Assembly: GCF_002572525.1 (NCBI RefSeq)
Contig: NZ_PDBS01000001.1
Span: 2,666,001 to 2,730,000, forward strand
From: Natrinema sp. CBA1119
Lineage (GTDB): Archaea; Halobacteriota; Halobacteria; Halobacteriales; Natrialbaceae
DNA length: 64,000 bases
Reading direction: 5' to 3'
Shown here: positions 16,934 to 26,320 of the stretch, piece after piece
How the letters are laid out: each line of letters opens with the position of its first letter
Position numbering within the stretch: the first letter of the stretch is position 1
Position numbers and translations under genes: made by a program
Notes under the pieces: generated by a model
Told to the model about the DNA's origin: nothing
Seen by the model: the letters and a program-made list of their open reading frames with translations, nothing else
Databases searched by the model: none

Positions 16934-17749
16934 TCAGCAAACGATTTCGCCGTCGAGACAGAGCTCTCGTTCGGTTCGTCTCGCCTCCGGCCCCGCTTCG
17001 ACGAGCGTCGGCTCGTCGACCGGTTCCGCGAACCGATCCGGGTCCGGGTCGACGCGCTCGAGCATCGCCGAGAAGACGGAGCCGCGCCGGCCGCTGGCCG
17101 AGACGACGCCGCCGTACTTTCGCTCCTCGAACGCGGTCTCGTCGGGATCGGGGAACTCCTCGCGTATGAGCTCCGCCGTCTCTCTGAGGTACGTTGCCGC
17201 CTGTTGCTGGGAGTACAGGCTCTCCTCGTAGTACGTCTCCGCGTGCTCGTCGGCCAGTTCCTCGGCGGAGTGTTCCGGTGACTCGTAACAGACGGACTCC
17301 CTGGTGGTGTACCCGCTCGCGAATCGGATATTCAGCGTGAAGCTATCGGGGTAGCGGAGGGTCAGCGGGGAGAACAGCATATCCGTAATGGTCGTCTGCT
17401 GTTGTGTCCGCCACGCTCCCTCGAAGTAGTACGCGGCGACCGCTCCGATCCGGTCGTCGCGCTCGCCGCGGTTGTACGCCATCGCGGCCTCGTGGAAGTC
17501 CTCGCCGGCGATCCGTCGAAGCCGCCGTCTGAAACTCTCGGCGACGTGATCGCGTTCCGCTTCGTAGGCGTCCAGCACGGACGCCGCAGGGTCAGCGAGG
17601 AGGTCCGCCTTTCGCTCTCGAGCGTCCGCCACGGTCATCATGTTCTCGTGGAAGACCCGCTCGGCCTCCAGATCGGGAAGCGGTATTCTGACCGCTCGCT
17701 GATGCAGAACCCTCGTGTCACCGTTGAATCGGGTCCGGGTCCCGTCCAT
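16934..17749 (-). CDS. Hypothetical protein
   Basis: A 271-residue soluble protein with no signal peptide or membrane helix. It is Arg/Glu-rich, with helical stretches (LDAYEAERDHVAESFRRR, then DEHAETYYEESLYSQQQA) and a central beta-rich stretch including SPLTLRYPDSFTLNIRF. I do not recognise its family. It might be a larger cytosolic scaffold or enzyme, but no catalytic motif is apparent. Codon use is like that of the neighbours. It is divergent from dcd, with 240 intergenic bases that hold only promoter-like AT patches around 17765-17815. Confidence 0.6.
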   Translation of the reverse strand: MDGTRTRFNGDTRVLHQRAVRIPLPDLEAERVFHENMMTVADARERKADLLADPAASVLDAYEAERDHVAESFRRRLRRIAGEDFHEAAMAYNRGERDDRIGAVAAYYFEGAWRTQQQTTITDMLFSPLTLRYPDSFTLNIRFASGYTTRESVCYESPEHSAEELADEHAETYYEESLYSQQQAATYLRETAELIREEFPDPDETAFEERKYGGVVSASGRRGSVFSAMLERVDPDPDRFAEPVDEPTLVEAGPEARRTERELCLDGEIVC

Positions 17750-17989
17750 ACGACGGCCTTCGTGATACAGCGTTATAATCGGTTAGGCCGTCTGAGAGAG
17801 GATTTCGGATAATTCACACGATCGTGATGGTATCGTGAGCGAGAGTATCTGGCCCGCTTTTTGGTTGTCGGTGCCGTTCGGGGCGCACTCGAGTCGCGGG
17901 GTCGGATCGCGGCGCCGGATCGCAGCGCTTCCGTCGAGCCCCGACCGCGGACCGGGAAATTTAGGGCCCCGTACTCGCTCTGACACGGT

Positions 17990-18592
17990 ATGATCCTCTC
18001 CGATGCGGACATCCTCGAGCGCCTCGAGGCCGGCGACCTCGTCGTCGACCCCCTCGACGATCCGAAACTGCAGATACAGCCCGCGAGCGTCGACCTCCGA
18101 CTGGGCCGAGAGTTCCTCGAGTTCCAGCGGACGAACATTCCCTGTATCCACCCCAACTCCGAGGACGAGGTCGACGACTACGTCACTGAAACGCTCGTCG
18201 AGGACGGCGACGACTTCATCCTGCACCCCGGCGACTTCGTGCTGGGGACGACCCACGAGCGGGTCGAGATCCCGGATGACCTGATCGCCCACGTGGAGGG
18301 CCGCTCCTCGCTGGGCCGCCTCGCCGTCGTCGTGCACGCCACTGCGGGTCTGTGCGACCCCGGGTATCGGGGCCAGATCACCCTCGAGCTATCGAATCTT
18401 GGCTCCGCACCGGTCGCGCTCACCCCGGGGATGCGCATCTCGCAGCTCACCTTCACCGAACTCAAGACGGCCGCGGAGCGGCCCTACGGTAGCGAGCGCG
18501 GCTCAAAGTACCAGGATCAGGACGGGCCGCAGGCCTCCCGGATCCAGAGCGACGACGAGTTCGGCGGCGATCAACTCGAGCGCGAGGATTGA
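17990..18592 (+). CDS. dcd: dCTP deaminase
   Basis: A 200-residue protein beginning [19 protein letters not shown], the standard start of dCTP deaminase. The active-site stretch [19 protein letters not shown] is near residues 102-120, followed by [12 protein letters not shown] and the nucleotide-binding [14 protein letters not shown] near the C-terminus. It converts dCTP to dUTP, feeding dTMP synthesis and limiting dCTP levels. Some archaeal forms also cleave dUTP; the sequence alone does not settle this. Length and motifs are complete. Confidence 0.93.
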   Translation: MILSDADILERLEAGDLVVDPLDDPKLQIQPASVDLRLGREFLEFQRTNIPCIHPNSEDEVDDYVTETLVEDGDDFILHPGDFVLGTTHERVEIPDDLIAHVEGRSSLGRLAVVVHATAGLCDPGYRGQITLELSNLGSAPVALTPGMRISQLTFTELKTAAERPYGSERGSKYQDQDGPQASRIQSDDEFGGDQLERED

Positions 18593-18687
18593 CCCCGGTC
18601 GCGGGAGCCAGCCGACCGGCGACGGCTGAACACGCCGGCAGGGGATTCACTTCCAGGTCGCTCGTAGCCGGGATACCAACGCTACCG

Positions 18688-19767
18688 ATGTCTCTCTCGA
18701 ACTACGAACTCCACGAGCGACTCGACCGTCTCTCGAGCGCGTCGGCGGACCGCGACGTCCTCGTCACGCTGACCGTCCCGCCCGAGGAATCGATCGGCGA
18801 GGCACGACAGCCCGTCGAGACCGACTACGCCGAGGCGACCCAACTCGACGAGCAGTCGGCTCCCAGACCGCTGGTCGACGCCCTCGAGAACATCCGGAGC
18901 CGCCTGAACGACTACGACGAGATTCCGGAGACCGGGCTGGCGATTTACGCCGGCGTCGTCGACGGCGACCTCGTCTCCGCGACGTTCGATGACCTTCCCG
19001 TTCCAATCGACGAGTCGCGCTACGAGCACGGCAACGAGTTCGATCTCGAGCCCCTCGAGGACCTCACGGAGCCCGACTCGACCTACGGCCTGCTCGTCGT
19101 CGAGCGCGGCGGGGCCGCGCTGGGCCGGCTGGACGACGAGGGCGTCGACCCGATCGAGACGTTCAACAGCACCGTCCCGGGAAAATCGAGCGCCGGTGGG
19201 CAGTCCGCCGAACGGTTCGAGCGCGATCGCGAGCGTCAGAAGCGCGAGTTCTTCGACGAGGTCGCCGAGCGCGCCGAAATGGAGTTTCTCGGCAATGATC
19301 CGGCCGATGGGGTCCTGCTCGGGGGCACCACCGGCACCGTCGAGGATTTTCGCGAGGAAGCCGATCTCGATCACCGACTCGAGGACCGCCTCGTCGGCGA
19401 GTACGCCGTCGAGTACGCCTCCGAACAGGGCCTTCGTCAGCTCGCGGCGAAGGGTGAAGAGGCGATCGAGGAGCGCGACCGCGGAGCCGTTCGCGAGACG
19501 CTGTCAGACTTCTTCGAGCGAGTCCGCGACGACGAGGAACCCGTCGCCTACGGGCACGACGAGGTCGACGATGCCCTCGCATACGACGCGGTCGGGACGC
19601 TACTGCTCTCGACGGGGCTCGAGGCCCCCGAACTGCAGGAGTTCGGCGACCGTACGGCCGAGCAGGGTGGCGAGACCGTCGTCATTCCGGACGACTTCCC
19701 GGACGGGGATCGATTCCGCGAGGCGTTCGACGGCGTCGGCGCGCTGTTGCGGTTCCCGATAGACTGA
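18688..19767 (+). CDS. Vms1/eRF1-like protein with GGQ loop (probable peptidyl-tRNA hydrolase)
   Basis: A 359-residue protein of the baeRF/Vms1 branch of the release-factor superfamily. The catalytic-type loop GKSSAGGQSAERFERDR lies at about residues 168-184, with the same GGQ that releases peptides in eRF1. It is followed by a helical stretch and a C-terminal domain with GTLLLSTG and a two-strand hairpin. The codon-reading N-domain of eRF1 is not recognisable, so stop-codon decoding is unlikely. Eukaryotic Vms1 frees nascent chains from stalled 60S subunits. A matching role in ribosome rescue is the best inference. pth2 lies only 2.6 kb away. Confidence 0.78.
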   Translation: MSLSNYELHERLDRLSSASADRDVLVTLTVPPEESIGEARQPVETDYAEATQLDEQSAPRPLVDALENIRSRLNDYDEIPETGLAIYAGVVDGDLVSATFDDLPVPIDESRYEHGNEFDLEPLEDLTEPDSTYGLLVVERGGAALGRLDDEGVDPIETFNSTVPGKSSAGGQSAERFERDRERQKREFFDEVAERAEMEFLGNDPADGVLLGGTTGTVEDFREEADLDHRLEDRLVGEYAVEYASEQGLRQLAAKGEEAIEERDRGAVRETLSDFFERVRDDEEPVAYGHDEVDDALAYDAVGTLLLSTGLEAPELQEFGDRTAEQGGETVVIPDDFPDGDRFREAFDGVGALLRFPID

Positions 19768-19893
19768 CGGCCTCGAGGAGCGATTTCCGATCGACTTGTG
19801 GCCTCGATGCGGTCGGAGACTGGAAGCGTCCCGCGGCGTCGACTGGCTGTTGCAGGCACCACCGGCTTGGCTCGAGTCGCGATAGCTGACGGT

Positions 19894-20625
19894 ATGTGTG
19901 CCACGTTTTCGGACGACGACGTCGACAAGCCCGTCGAGAACGACGCCGGCGAAGCGGTCGGGGTCGTCACCGCTGTCGAAGGGGACGTCGCCCACGTCAG
20001 GCCGGATCCGTCGGTCGTCGAGTCGATCAAGTCGTCGCTCGGCTGGGAGAAGGGGGCCGAGGAGACGGTCGCGCTCGAGCGGGAATCGGTTCGCGAGATC
20101 ACCGCAGACGCCGTTCGGCTCGAGGGTCCCCTCCCGATACGGGACGATTCGACGACCGACGCGGAGGCAGAGCGCAGCGAGTCGTCGGACCGAACGCCGG
20201 AGACGGAGCCGGCCGGCGGAATGAGCGGGGTCGACGAGACGGAGATCGCCGAGGATATGGCTGACGACGACGGTCTGAGCGCGGTCGACGAGATGGATAC
20301 GGTCGAGGAACGGGCTCGCGGCGCAGAGGTCGACCCGACCGAACTGGCAGACCGCGATTCCGGGCTCTCGGTCCGACCAGATGACGATGATCGGCGGACG
20401 GACACTGCAGTCGATATCGACGACGACGCGCAGCGGACGGACGCGGCAGTGGATCCCGACGAGGACGCCAGCCGTACCGACGCCGCGGTGGATCCGGACG
20501 CGATCCGCGAGTCGGACGCGACCGATCGCGGGCCGACGACCGAGGACGGCGCACAGGGGCTCGCAGACGACCCCGAAACGGAGCGGCTCGCGGACGCCGG
20601 TTCCGACGACGGCGAAGACGAGTAA
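19894..20625 (+). CDS. Acidic protein with N-terminal PRC-barrel-like domain
   Basis: A 243-residue very acidic protein. Residues 1-75 look like a small beta domain found in haloarchaea (EAVGVVTAVEGDVAHVRPDPS, then SIKSSLGWEKGAEETVALERE), resembling PRC-barrel proteins. The rest is low complexity and probably disordered. It includes three 13-residue repeats RTDTAVDIDDDAQ, RTDAAVDPDEDAS and RTDAAVDPDA, encoded by a 39-base repeat at 20395-20502. The function is unknown. The start at 19894 is chosen because upstream residues do not fit the domain. Confidence 0.65.
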   Translation: MCATFSDDDVDKPVENDAGEAVGVVTAVEGDVAHVRPDPSVVESIKSSLGWEKGAEETVALERESVREITADAVRLEGPLPIRDDSTTDAEAERSESSDRTPETEPAGGMSGVDETEIAEDMADDDGLSAVDEMDTVEERARGAEVDPTELADRDSGLSVRPDDDDRRTDTAVDIDDDAQRTDAAVDPDEDASRTDAAVDPDAIRESDATDRGPTTEDGAQGLADDPETERLADAGSDDGEDE

Positions 20626-20726
20626 CGTCGTCTCGTTTCGTCAGCGGAGTTTGCTGACTGCGCCAGCGGACTGCTGCCGTGGTTCGCCGGGCCGCCTACT
20701 AAGCCCCTCCTGGTGCTACGGGGGCT

Positions 20727-21523
20727 ATGGCTTGGACAGACGAAAGCGGCGGCTCCGAGGGCGTCGACGTCACCGGCCCGTCGGACGCACAGTCGATCGT
20801 GTTCGTACACGGTGCGATGTTCACCCGGAAGATGTGGCTTCCCCAGCAACGGGAGCTCTCCGAGTCGTTCCGCGTCGTCTCGCCGGATCTCCCCGGTCAC
20901 GGCACTCGAGCCGGCAAACCGTTCCGGATGGAGCCGGCGATCGACGTCCTCGAGGACACCCTCGAGACGCACGCCGACGGTCGGCCGTCCTCGTCGGGCT
21001 CTCGCTCGGCGGCTACGCGGTTACGGAGTACGCTCATCGCCATCCCGACGAGGTCGACGCGCTGGTGCTGTCGGGGAGCAGCGTGAACCCGGTGAAGACG
21101 ATGGAACTCGGCACGCGACTGACCGGGGGGCTGTCCCGGCTTCTGACGAAACCCGATATCGGAAAGCGCGCCGTCGAGAAACTCGCGACGCGCTGGGTGC
21201 GGAATCGGGACCTCCCACCGGATATCGAGCGGGAAATCATCGACGCCGGCTTCTATCCGAAGCAGTTCGGCGACGCGGGGCCGGACATCGCGGGCGAGGA
21301 TTTCCGGGCGAAACTCTCGACGTACCCCGGCTCGACGCTCATTCTCAACGGCGAGAACGACAAGCTGATGCGCCGCGGCGAGCGGGCCCACGCCGGGGCT
21401 GCGCGGGACGGCCGCGTGGAAGTACTCGCGGATGCCGGCCACATCTGTAACCTCCACCGACCGGCGACGTACACGGATCGGGTTCGACGGTTCGTTCAGC
21501 AGACCGTCCCCACGAAACAGTAA
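20727..21523 (+). pseudogene. Alpha/beta hydrolase broken by a one-base frameshift
   Basis: The first frame (from ATG 20727) encodes SIVFVHGAMFTRKMWLPQQ and VVSPDLPGHGTRAG, the oxyanion and strand signatures of an alpha/beta hydrolase. It then loses the family pattern near 20982. The second frame takes over at 20984 with AVLVGLSLGGYAVTEYAH (nucleophile Ser in GLSLGG), SGSSVNPVKTMELG, NGENDKLM (acid region) and DAGHICNLHRP (catalytic His). The two parts abut exactly and would make a normal 265-residue enzyme if one base were added to the GG in TCGGCCG. Either a real deletion or a sequence error is possible. Confidence 0.82.
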
Positions 21524-21583
21524 GACAGGACGGGGGTGATCGTCGTCGGGCGCGTGTGCTCAAGCGTCGGTCGCCGCGGCGGT

Positions 21584-22900
21584 TCACGAACGCCGATCGC
21601 CGATCGCATTGCGCAGCCGACCGGGGAGTCCGAGCAGAGAGATTCCGAACCCGAACAGCACCATCAGCACGTACAGGCCGAGCGTCGAGGTCCAGACGAC
21701 GAACATCGCGAGGATCGACCAGCCGCCCGCCAGGAAGTAAAACGCCGCGATCGACATCGCGGTTCCGTACAGCAAGACGAGGTATGGCCCCCAATCGGTC
21801 GCGTGGCCGCGTCGTACTCGCCGTCGAACGTAGCGTTTGAGCTCGCTCTCGAGAGATTCTTTCCTGACGGTTCGGCTCTCGACGTCGTCCTCGAAGGCGT
21901 CGACGCGATCGCGCAGTCGCTCGATCTCTTCGCGCAGTACCTCGGGGTCGTCCGCGCGGTCGCGCGTCCGAGCGCTCGTTCGACTCGCCCTCGCGCTGGC
22001 GCGGTCACTGGCCCGGTCCTCCGTGGCCCCCTCGTCGGCACCCGTGGCGTCGTCGGTCATCGCTTCTGTCGGAATCTGTCGATGTCCGGGACTTTGTAGC
22101 TGCCGATCCACTTCACGGTTGGCGAGGACTGCGTTGAGGACCGCACCGAAGACGAGGATGATCGCGCCGGCGTAGAGCCAGACGAGGACGAGGAACACGG
22201 CCCCGAGCGCACCGTAGACCGCGTACTCCGACAGCAGGCCGGCGTACAGCGAGAACGTCCGGCTCAGGACGAACCAGCCGACCGCGGCGATGACCGTCCC
22301 CGGTGCGGCCTCGCGGATCCCGACGTTCGCGTCCGGGAAGATCACGTACAGCGGGAGAAAGGTGACGAACAGCCCCAAGACGACGAACAGCTGTCCCACG
22401 ACCGCCACCGCGATCGTCACCTCGAGCCCCGGCAGGAATCGAACGACCAGCTCGAGCGCCCCTAGCAGCGCGAGACCGACCGCGATGACGATCGAGACGA
22501 TCGTCGCGTCCCAGATCGTATCCAGCAGCGACTTCTCGCCGACCGTCCCGTAGACCTGCGAGAAGGCCCGGTCGAGCCCTCGGAGGACGCGGCTCGAGCC
22601 CCACAGCAGGCCGAGGATGCCGACGACAGTCGCCCCGCGCCGCCCGGTCTCGTCGGTGACGGCGTCGGCCAGCAGTGTCTGGGCCTGGACGGTGAGGATG
22701 TCGGTCGCGGCCGCGGAGAGGCGGTCCGCGAGGGCCTCGCCGCCGATCGACGCCGCGAGGCCGAGCGCCAGCAACATGAGCGGTACCAGCGAGAGAAAGC
22801 CGTAGAAGGCGACCCCGGCCGCCAGCAGCGTCAACTGCTGGTCCTTCGCGAGCCGAAGGACTCGTCTCGTCAGGTCCACCCCTCGTCCCCGATTGATCAC
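21584..22900 (-). CDS. YihY/BrkB-family membrane protein with coiled-coil and extra helices
   Basis: A 438-residue protein. Residues 1-270 carry the six-helix YihY domain, including LLAAGVAFYGFLSLVPLML and WLYAGAIILVFGAVLNAVLA. Some family members were once mis-annotated as RNase BN. Residues 280-350 are charged and include a predicted coiled coil (LREEIERLRDRVDAFEDDVE). Two more helices end the protein. The membrane core may be an exporter or channel, but the role is unknown. The coiled-coil tail is not part of the basic family and could anchor a partner. The gene faces, convergently, the frameshifted hydrolase. Confidence 0.8.
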   Translation of the reverse strand: MINRGRGVDLTRRVLRLAKDQQLTLLAAGVAFYGFLSLVPLMLLALGLAASIGGEALADRLSAAATDILTVQAQTLLADAVTDETGRRGATVVGILGLLWGSSRVLRGLDRAFSQVYGTVGEKSLLDTIWDATIVSIVIAVGLALLGALELVVRFLPGLEVTIAVAVVGQLFVVLGLFVTFLPLYVIFPDANVGIREAAPGTVIAAVGWFVLSRTFSLYAGLLSEYAVYGALGAVFLVLVWLYAGAIILVFGAVLNAVLANREVDRQLQSPGHRQIPTEAMTDDATGADEGATEDRASDRASARASRTSARTRDRADDPEVLREEIERLRDRVDAFEDDVESRTVRKESLESELKRYVRRRVRRGHATDWGPYLVLLYGTAMSIAAFYFLAGGWSILAMFVVWTSTLGLYVLMVLFGFGISLLGLPGRLRNAIGDRRS

Positions 22901-23132
22901 GACCCGCCGTTCGAGGTACCGCCCAATATGTAATCACCGAACACAGGTCCCCAACGGGACGTTACGTCCGGACGGACCGTCCGTACTCTCGAGCCGGTGC
23001 GGCCCGGCGACCTGTAGCGGTCGGTTTCGGGCGGCCCGGATCGATAGCGTCACGCTATCGGTCGTCTCCCGTGATCTCGTGACGATCACGCAAACGACGA
23101 GCTTCTTTGTGTTGAATATCCAATGCCATCGC

Positions 23133-23333
23133 ATGGAGCAACGACGCTGTCCCGACTGCGGCGTGACGATGGAGGAGACGAAGGTCCGCGACACCGAGTC
23201 GAGTCGGCTGTTGATCTCGACCGGGAAACGCGACGGGCTGTTGGGAACGATCGGCCTGGAGAACAGGGCGGAGCTACAGGGCGTCTGCTGTCCCGAGTGC
23301 GGGCTCGTTCGCCTCTACGCTGACCTCGAGTAG
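23133..23333 (+). CDS. Small zinc-ribbon protein
   Basis: A 66-residue protein with CPDC (residues 6-9) and CCPEC (about 52-56), a four-cysteine zinc ribbon with a 40-residue middle. The start at 23133 follows a GCTTCTTTG-type AT stretch about 30 bases upstream. Its last codons CTACGCTGACCTCGAGTAG are repeated just after the stop as CTACGCTGACCTCAAGTAG. This is a short tandem duplication of the gene end. The partner or target is unknown; comparable short ribbons usually help bind proteins or nucleic acids. Confidence 0.7.
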   Translation: MEQRRCPDCGVTMEETKVRDTESSRLLISTGKRDGLLGTIGLENRAELQGVCCPECGLVRLYADLE

Positions 23334-23391
23334 CCTACGCTGACCTCAAGTAGCGGACTCGCGGCGACGCCCGAGACTCGGACCCGACTGT

Positions 23392-24513
23392 TCAGTCGAG
23401 GTTTCCTTCGGTTGCCGCGCGGATCTCGCCCACGCTGGCGTCCGTCTTGAACGTCGTTCCCCCATAGTGGGCTCTCGAGGCCGCATACCCCGCCTCGCGA
23501 AGATCGGTCAGGAACTCATCCATCGCGTTCGCGGGCAGTCCCCAGTTCCGACAGAGCTTGTGCTGGTCGTAGTGTGTCGGCTCGTCCAGTTCGGCCGAGA
23601 GCGCGTCGCAGAGCTCTCGAGCCTTAGGTGCGGTATCGAACGTGTACGGAATTTCGTCGCGGACCGCGGCGACGAACGTGGGATTCCGGACGGGGCCGAG
23701 CCAGACGGGACCGGCGGTGAGCATTCGATTCCCGCCACAATGGGGACACGTCTCGAGCGGATCGGCGATCAGTCCGGAATCGCTCTCCCGGTAGAGACAG
23801 TCTTCGCAGTGGTAGAGGTGGCCTAACTCGTCGATCGCGGCGTCGGCCGCAGTGGGCTTGTGCTCGAGCTCGAGGTAGGTCCGAACGTAGTGGCTGGTCG
23901 CGTGGGTCAAGAGCGGTTCGACGCCGACGTCGACGCGCGCGGCGCTGCGTGCGAGTGCCGAAATAAGGATTCGAACGCCCATCTCCGCGTGGTAGTCCGT
24001 GTTCCGGGGGATCGCGGAATAGGAGCGGACGCCGCTGTTGAAGTGAGCCCCGCACAGCGGCGCGGTGTCCGTCGCGGTGACGCAGACGAGGTCCCGACAG
24101 TTCGCGAAGGCCGCGTCGGCGAACGGCATCGGCGTCCCGTAGGGGTCGAGATCGATCACGTCGAACGGCTCCTCGTGCATGAGGGCGGAGACGTTGCGGT
24201 GTTCGACCCGCGCCCGCTCGTCGCAGTCGTTTCGCTCGAGGTTCTCCCGCGCGAGGGCGACCGCCTCCTCGTCGACGTCACAGCAGGTGACCTCCCAGCC
24301 GTCGGCGGCGGCCCTGACGCCGCGGACGCCGCTCGCGGTCATCGCGTCCAGATACGAAGTGGCGCGATCCTCGCGCTCGCGATAGGCTCGCAGCGTCGCG
24401 ATCGTCAGATCCCGGTTCAGTTCCTGTCGCGGATTGTAGAAGACCGCCTCCTCGATGCCCTCGGTCTGCTCGCCGGGGACCTCGAGTTCGACCCCGCCCT
24501 CAGTGACGCGCAT
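23392..24513 (-). CDS. trm1: tRNA (guanine(26)-N2)-dimethyltransferase Trm1
   Basis: A 373-residue methyltransferase. The SAM-binding regions are [15 protein letters not shown] near residue 67 and [19 protein letters not shown] near residue 118. [13 protein letters not shown] is strongly conserved in Trm1. A four-cysteine zinc site, CEDC and CPHCGG, lies near residues 240-270, typical of archaeal Trm1. The enzyme adds two methyl groups to G26 of tRNA using S-adenosylmethionine. The start at 24511-24513 gives the known N-terminus [11 protein letters not shown]; longer starts only add low-complexity residues. Confidence 0.93.
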   Translation of the reverse strand: MRVTEGGVELEVPGEQTEGIEEAVFYNPRQELNRDLTIATLRAYREREDRATSYLDAMTASGVRGVRAAADGWEVTCCDVDEEAVALARENLERNDCDERARVEHRNVSALMHEEPFDVIDLDPYGTPMPFADAAFANCRDLVCVTATDTAPLCGAHFNSGVRSYSAIPRNTDYHAEMGVRILISALARSAARVDVGVEPLLTHATSHYVRTYLELEHKPTAADAAIDELGHLYHCEDCLYRESDSGLIADPLETCPHCGGNRMLTAGPVWLGPVRNPTFVAAVRDEIPYTFDTAPKARELCDALSAELDEPTHYDQHKLCRNWGLPANAMDEFLTDLREAGYAASRAHYGGTTFKTDASVGEIRAATEGNLD

Positions 24514-24653
24514 ACCACGTCTCGTCGGTAGCGGGCGAAAAGCGGTGTGGTCTCGCGCGACTCGAGCGGCCGGAAACCGGGGCGGATCCGGTCGGTCCAC
24601 GGTCGCGGTACAACAACCAAACCGATTTTACAGTTGGGGACACAGTTCCGTTC

Positions 24654-25010
24654 GTGTCGGAGGCCAACCCCGTCGAGCGATGGCAAGCCGCCCTCGAGGA
24701 AGCCGGCGAACTCACGCCCGCGATTGTCGGCGACATCTCGCAGGTCCACGGCGACCGCGGGGTTCGCGCCATCGAGGCGGTTGGCGAAAACCGAGTGAAG
24801 GCCTACCGGGATTTCACGATCGTCGTCGGCTACGACGACGAGTACATCGTCGAGGACGGCGGCTGTACCTGCAAGGACAGCGAATACAACCTCGACGCGG
24901 ACGATCCGACCGAGAAATGCTGGCACTCGCTGGCCGTCGCGATCGCTCGTCGAGTCGGCCACGTCGACTACCACGATATGTGGTACTCGGAGGTCCGCGA
25001 ACTGCTGTAG
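24654..25010 (+). CDS. SWIM zinc-finger protein
   Basis: A 118-residue protein with the SWIM signature: Cys-x-Cys in GGCTCKDSEYNL (about residue 70) and Cys-x-His in EKCWHSLAVAIARR (about residue 88). SWIM fingers bind DNA or proteins and occur beside recombination, transposase and kinase domains. Alone, its function is unknown. It begins with GTG at 24654; ACCGATTTTACAG about 27-33 bases upstream is a reasonable promoter. It is convergent with the orc1 gene, with 73 bases between. Confidence 0.8.
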   Translation: MSEANPVERWQAALEEAGELTPAIVGDISQVHGDRGVRAIEAVGENRVKAYRDFTIVVGYDDEYIVEDGGCTCKDSEYNLDADDPTEKCWHSLAVAIARRVGHVDYHDMWYSEVRELL

Positions 25011-25083
25011 CCGATTACCGTTGTGCGTAACTGTTATTGCCGTCGTTTCGGGTTCGAATTACCGGTCGGTCGATCGATTTCCG

Positions 25084-26283
25084 TCATTCGGATTCGTTGC
25101 AAGCGGCGATAATGACTTTCGCATCGTCGATCAGCCGATTCTCCATGTAGTTCCCTTTCCCTCTGCCGGCCCACTTGCGCTCCTGGTCGATAATCGAGAG
25201 GAACTCGAGTTCCGAAAGGATGTCCCGGACGCGCCGGAGCTTCAGATGCTCGGACTGATCGCGATCGCACAATCGCTTGTACAGGTCGTACGCTTCGTTC
25301 GTCGTTATCGGCGCGTCGTCCCCCTCCTTTTGCTGGGTGAGCAGCGCCATCGCCTCGAGAACCAGTTTCGCGTGACTCGGGCTCTTGGAGATCAGTTCGG
25401 CGAGGCGACTGGTCTCCTCGCGCTCGTGAGCGTGATCGACGCAGTCCTCCGTGACGGCGTCGTGGTCGTTCTCCTCGGCGATCTCGCCGGCGAATCGGAG
25501 GATATCGATCGCTTTTCGCGCGTCGCCGTGTTCGCGGGCTGCGAGCGCGGCGACGCGAGGGACGACGCCGTCCTCGAGAACGCTCTCGTGGAACGCGTCG
25601 GAGCGCGACCGGAGAATCTCTCGGATCTGGGTCGCGTCGTACGGGGAGAAGACGTACTCCCGCTCACAGAGGCTCGATTTGATCCGCTCGTCCAGCGAGT
25701 CCTTGTACCGGACTTTGTTCGAGATTCCGATGACGCCGATCGTGCTCTCGGTGAGTTTTCCCGATTCGACCGCCCGCGAGAGCTGCATCAGGATTTCGTC
25801 GTCTTCGATCTTGTCCACTTCGTCCAGGATGATCAGCGCGACATCGTACCGAGTGTCGACGATGCGCCAGAGGCGGCGGTAATACTCGGCCGTACTCAAC
25901 CCCGAATGGGGGATCGAGATCTCCGTTTCCGTCTGCTCGTTGAGTTGATGACCCGCCGACTGCACGGCCTGTGTCTCCGTCGATTCCTGGAGACAATCGA
26001 CGTAGGCGACGCCGATCGATACGTCGTTGTCCTTCGCACGCTCGACGGCGTGATTCGTGATGAATTTCGAACAGAGGGACTTCCCGGTGCCCGTCTTTCC
26101 GTAGACGAGAACGTTGTTCGGCGTGTTCCCGCGCGTGGCCGGTTTGATCGCGTTCGCGAGGTTCGTCAGTTCGTCCTCGCGGCCGATAATCCGGTCGCCG
26201 TCCGGAAGGTGTGAGACCTGCAGGAGTTCCTTATTCCGGAAGATCTCATTTTCGCTGCCGAAGTAATCCATCGAGTCGGACAT
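25084..26283 (-). CDS. Orc1/Cdc6-family replication initiator (divergent)
   Basis: A 399-residue AAA+ ATPase with C-terminal winged helix. Visible motifs are IIGREDEL, Walker A VYGKTGTGKSL near residue 60, Walker B ALIILDEVDK near residue 145, sensor 1 GVIGISNKVRYKDSLDERI near residue 180 and sensor 2 HGDARKAIDILRFAGE near residue 250. The protein binds ORB elements at replication origins. The short N-terminus and overall shape suggest a lineage-specific initiator, not the main OriC1 Orc. Eight ORB-like repeats lie immediately upstream, between 26321 and 26645. The start at 26281-26283 gives a normal N-terminus. Confidence 0.92.
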   Translation of the reverse strand: MSDSMDYFGSENEIFRNKELLQVSHLPDGDRIIGREDELTNLANAIKPATRGNTPNNVLVYGKTGTGKSLCSKFITNHAVERAKDNDVSIGVAYVDCLQESTETQAVQSAGHQLNEQTETEISIPHSGLSTAEYYRRLWRIVDTRYDVALIILDEVDKIEDDEILMQLSRAVESGKLTESTIGVIGISNKVRYKDSLDERIKSSLCEREYVFSPYDATQIREILRSRSDAFHESVLEDGVVPRVAALAAREHGDARKAIDILRFAGEIAEENDHDAVTEDCVDHAHEREETSRLAELISKSPSHAKLVLEAMALLTQQKEGDDAPITTNEAYDLYKRLCDRDQSEHLKLRRVRDILSELEFLSIIDQERKWAGRGKGNYMENRLIDDAKVIIAACNESE

Positions 26284-26320
26284 TCAGTTGGTCGAACGAT
26301 TCAGCGGAGACCACTTAACC

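Noticed and set aside
25021-26214. 397-codon plus-strand frame opposite orc1
   Set aside because: Antisense shadow of the Orc1/Cdc6 gene, whose motifs are unmistakable on the other strand.
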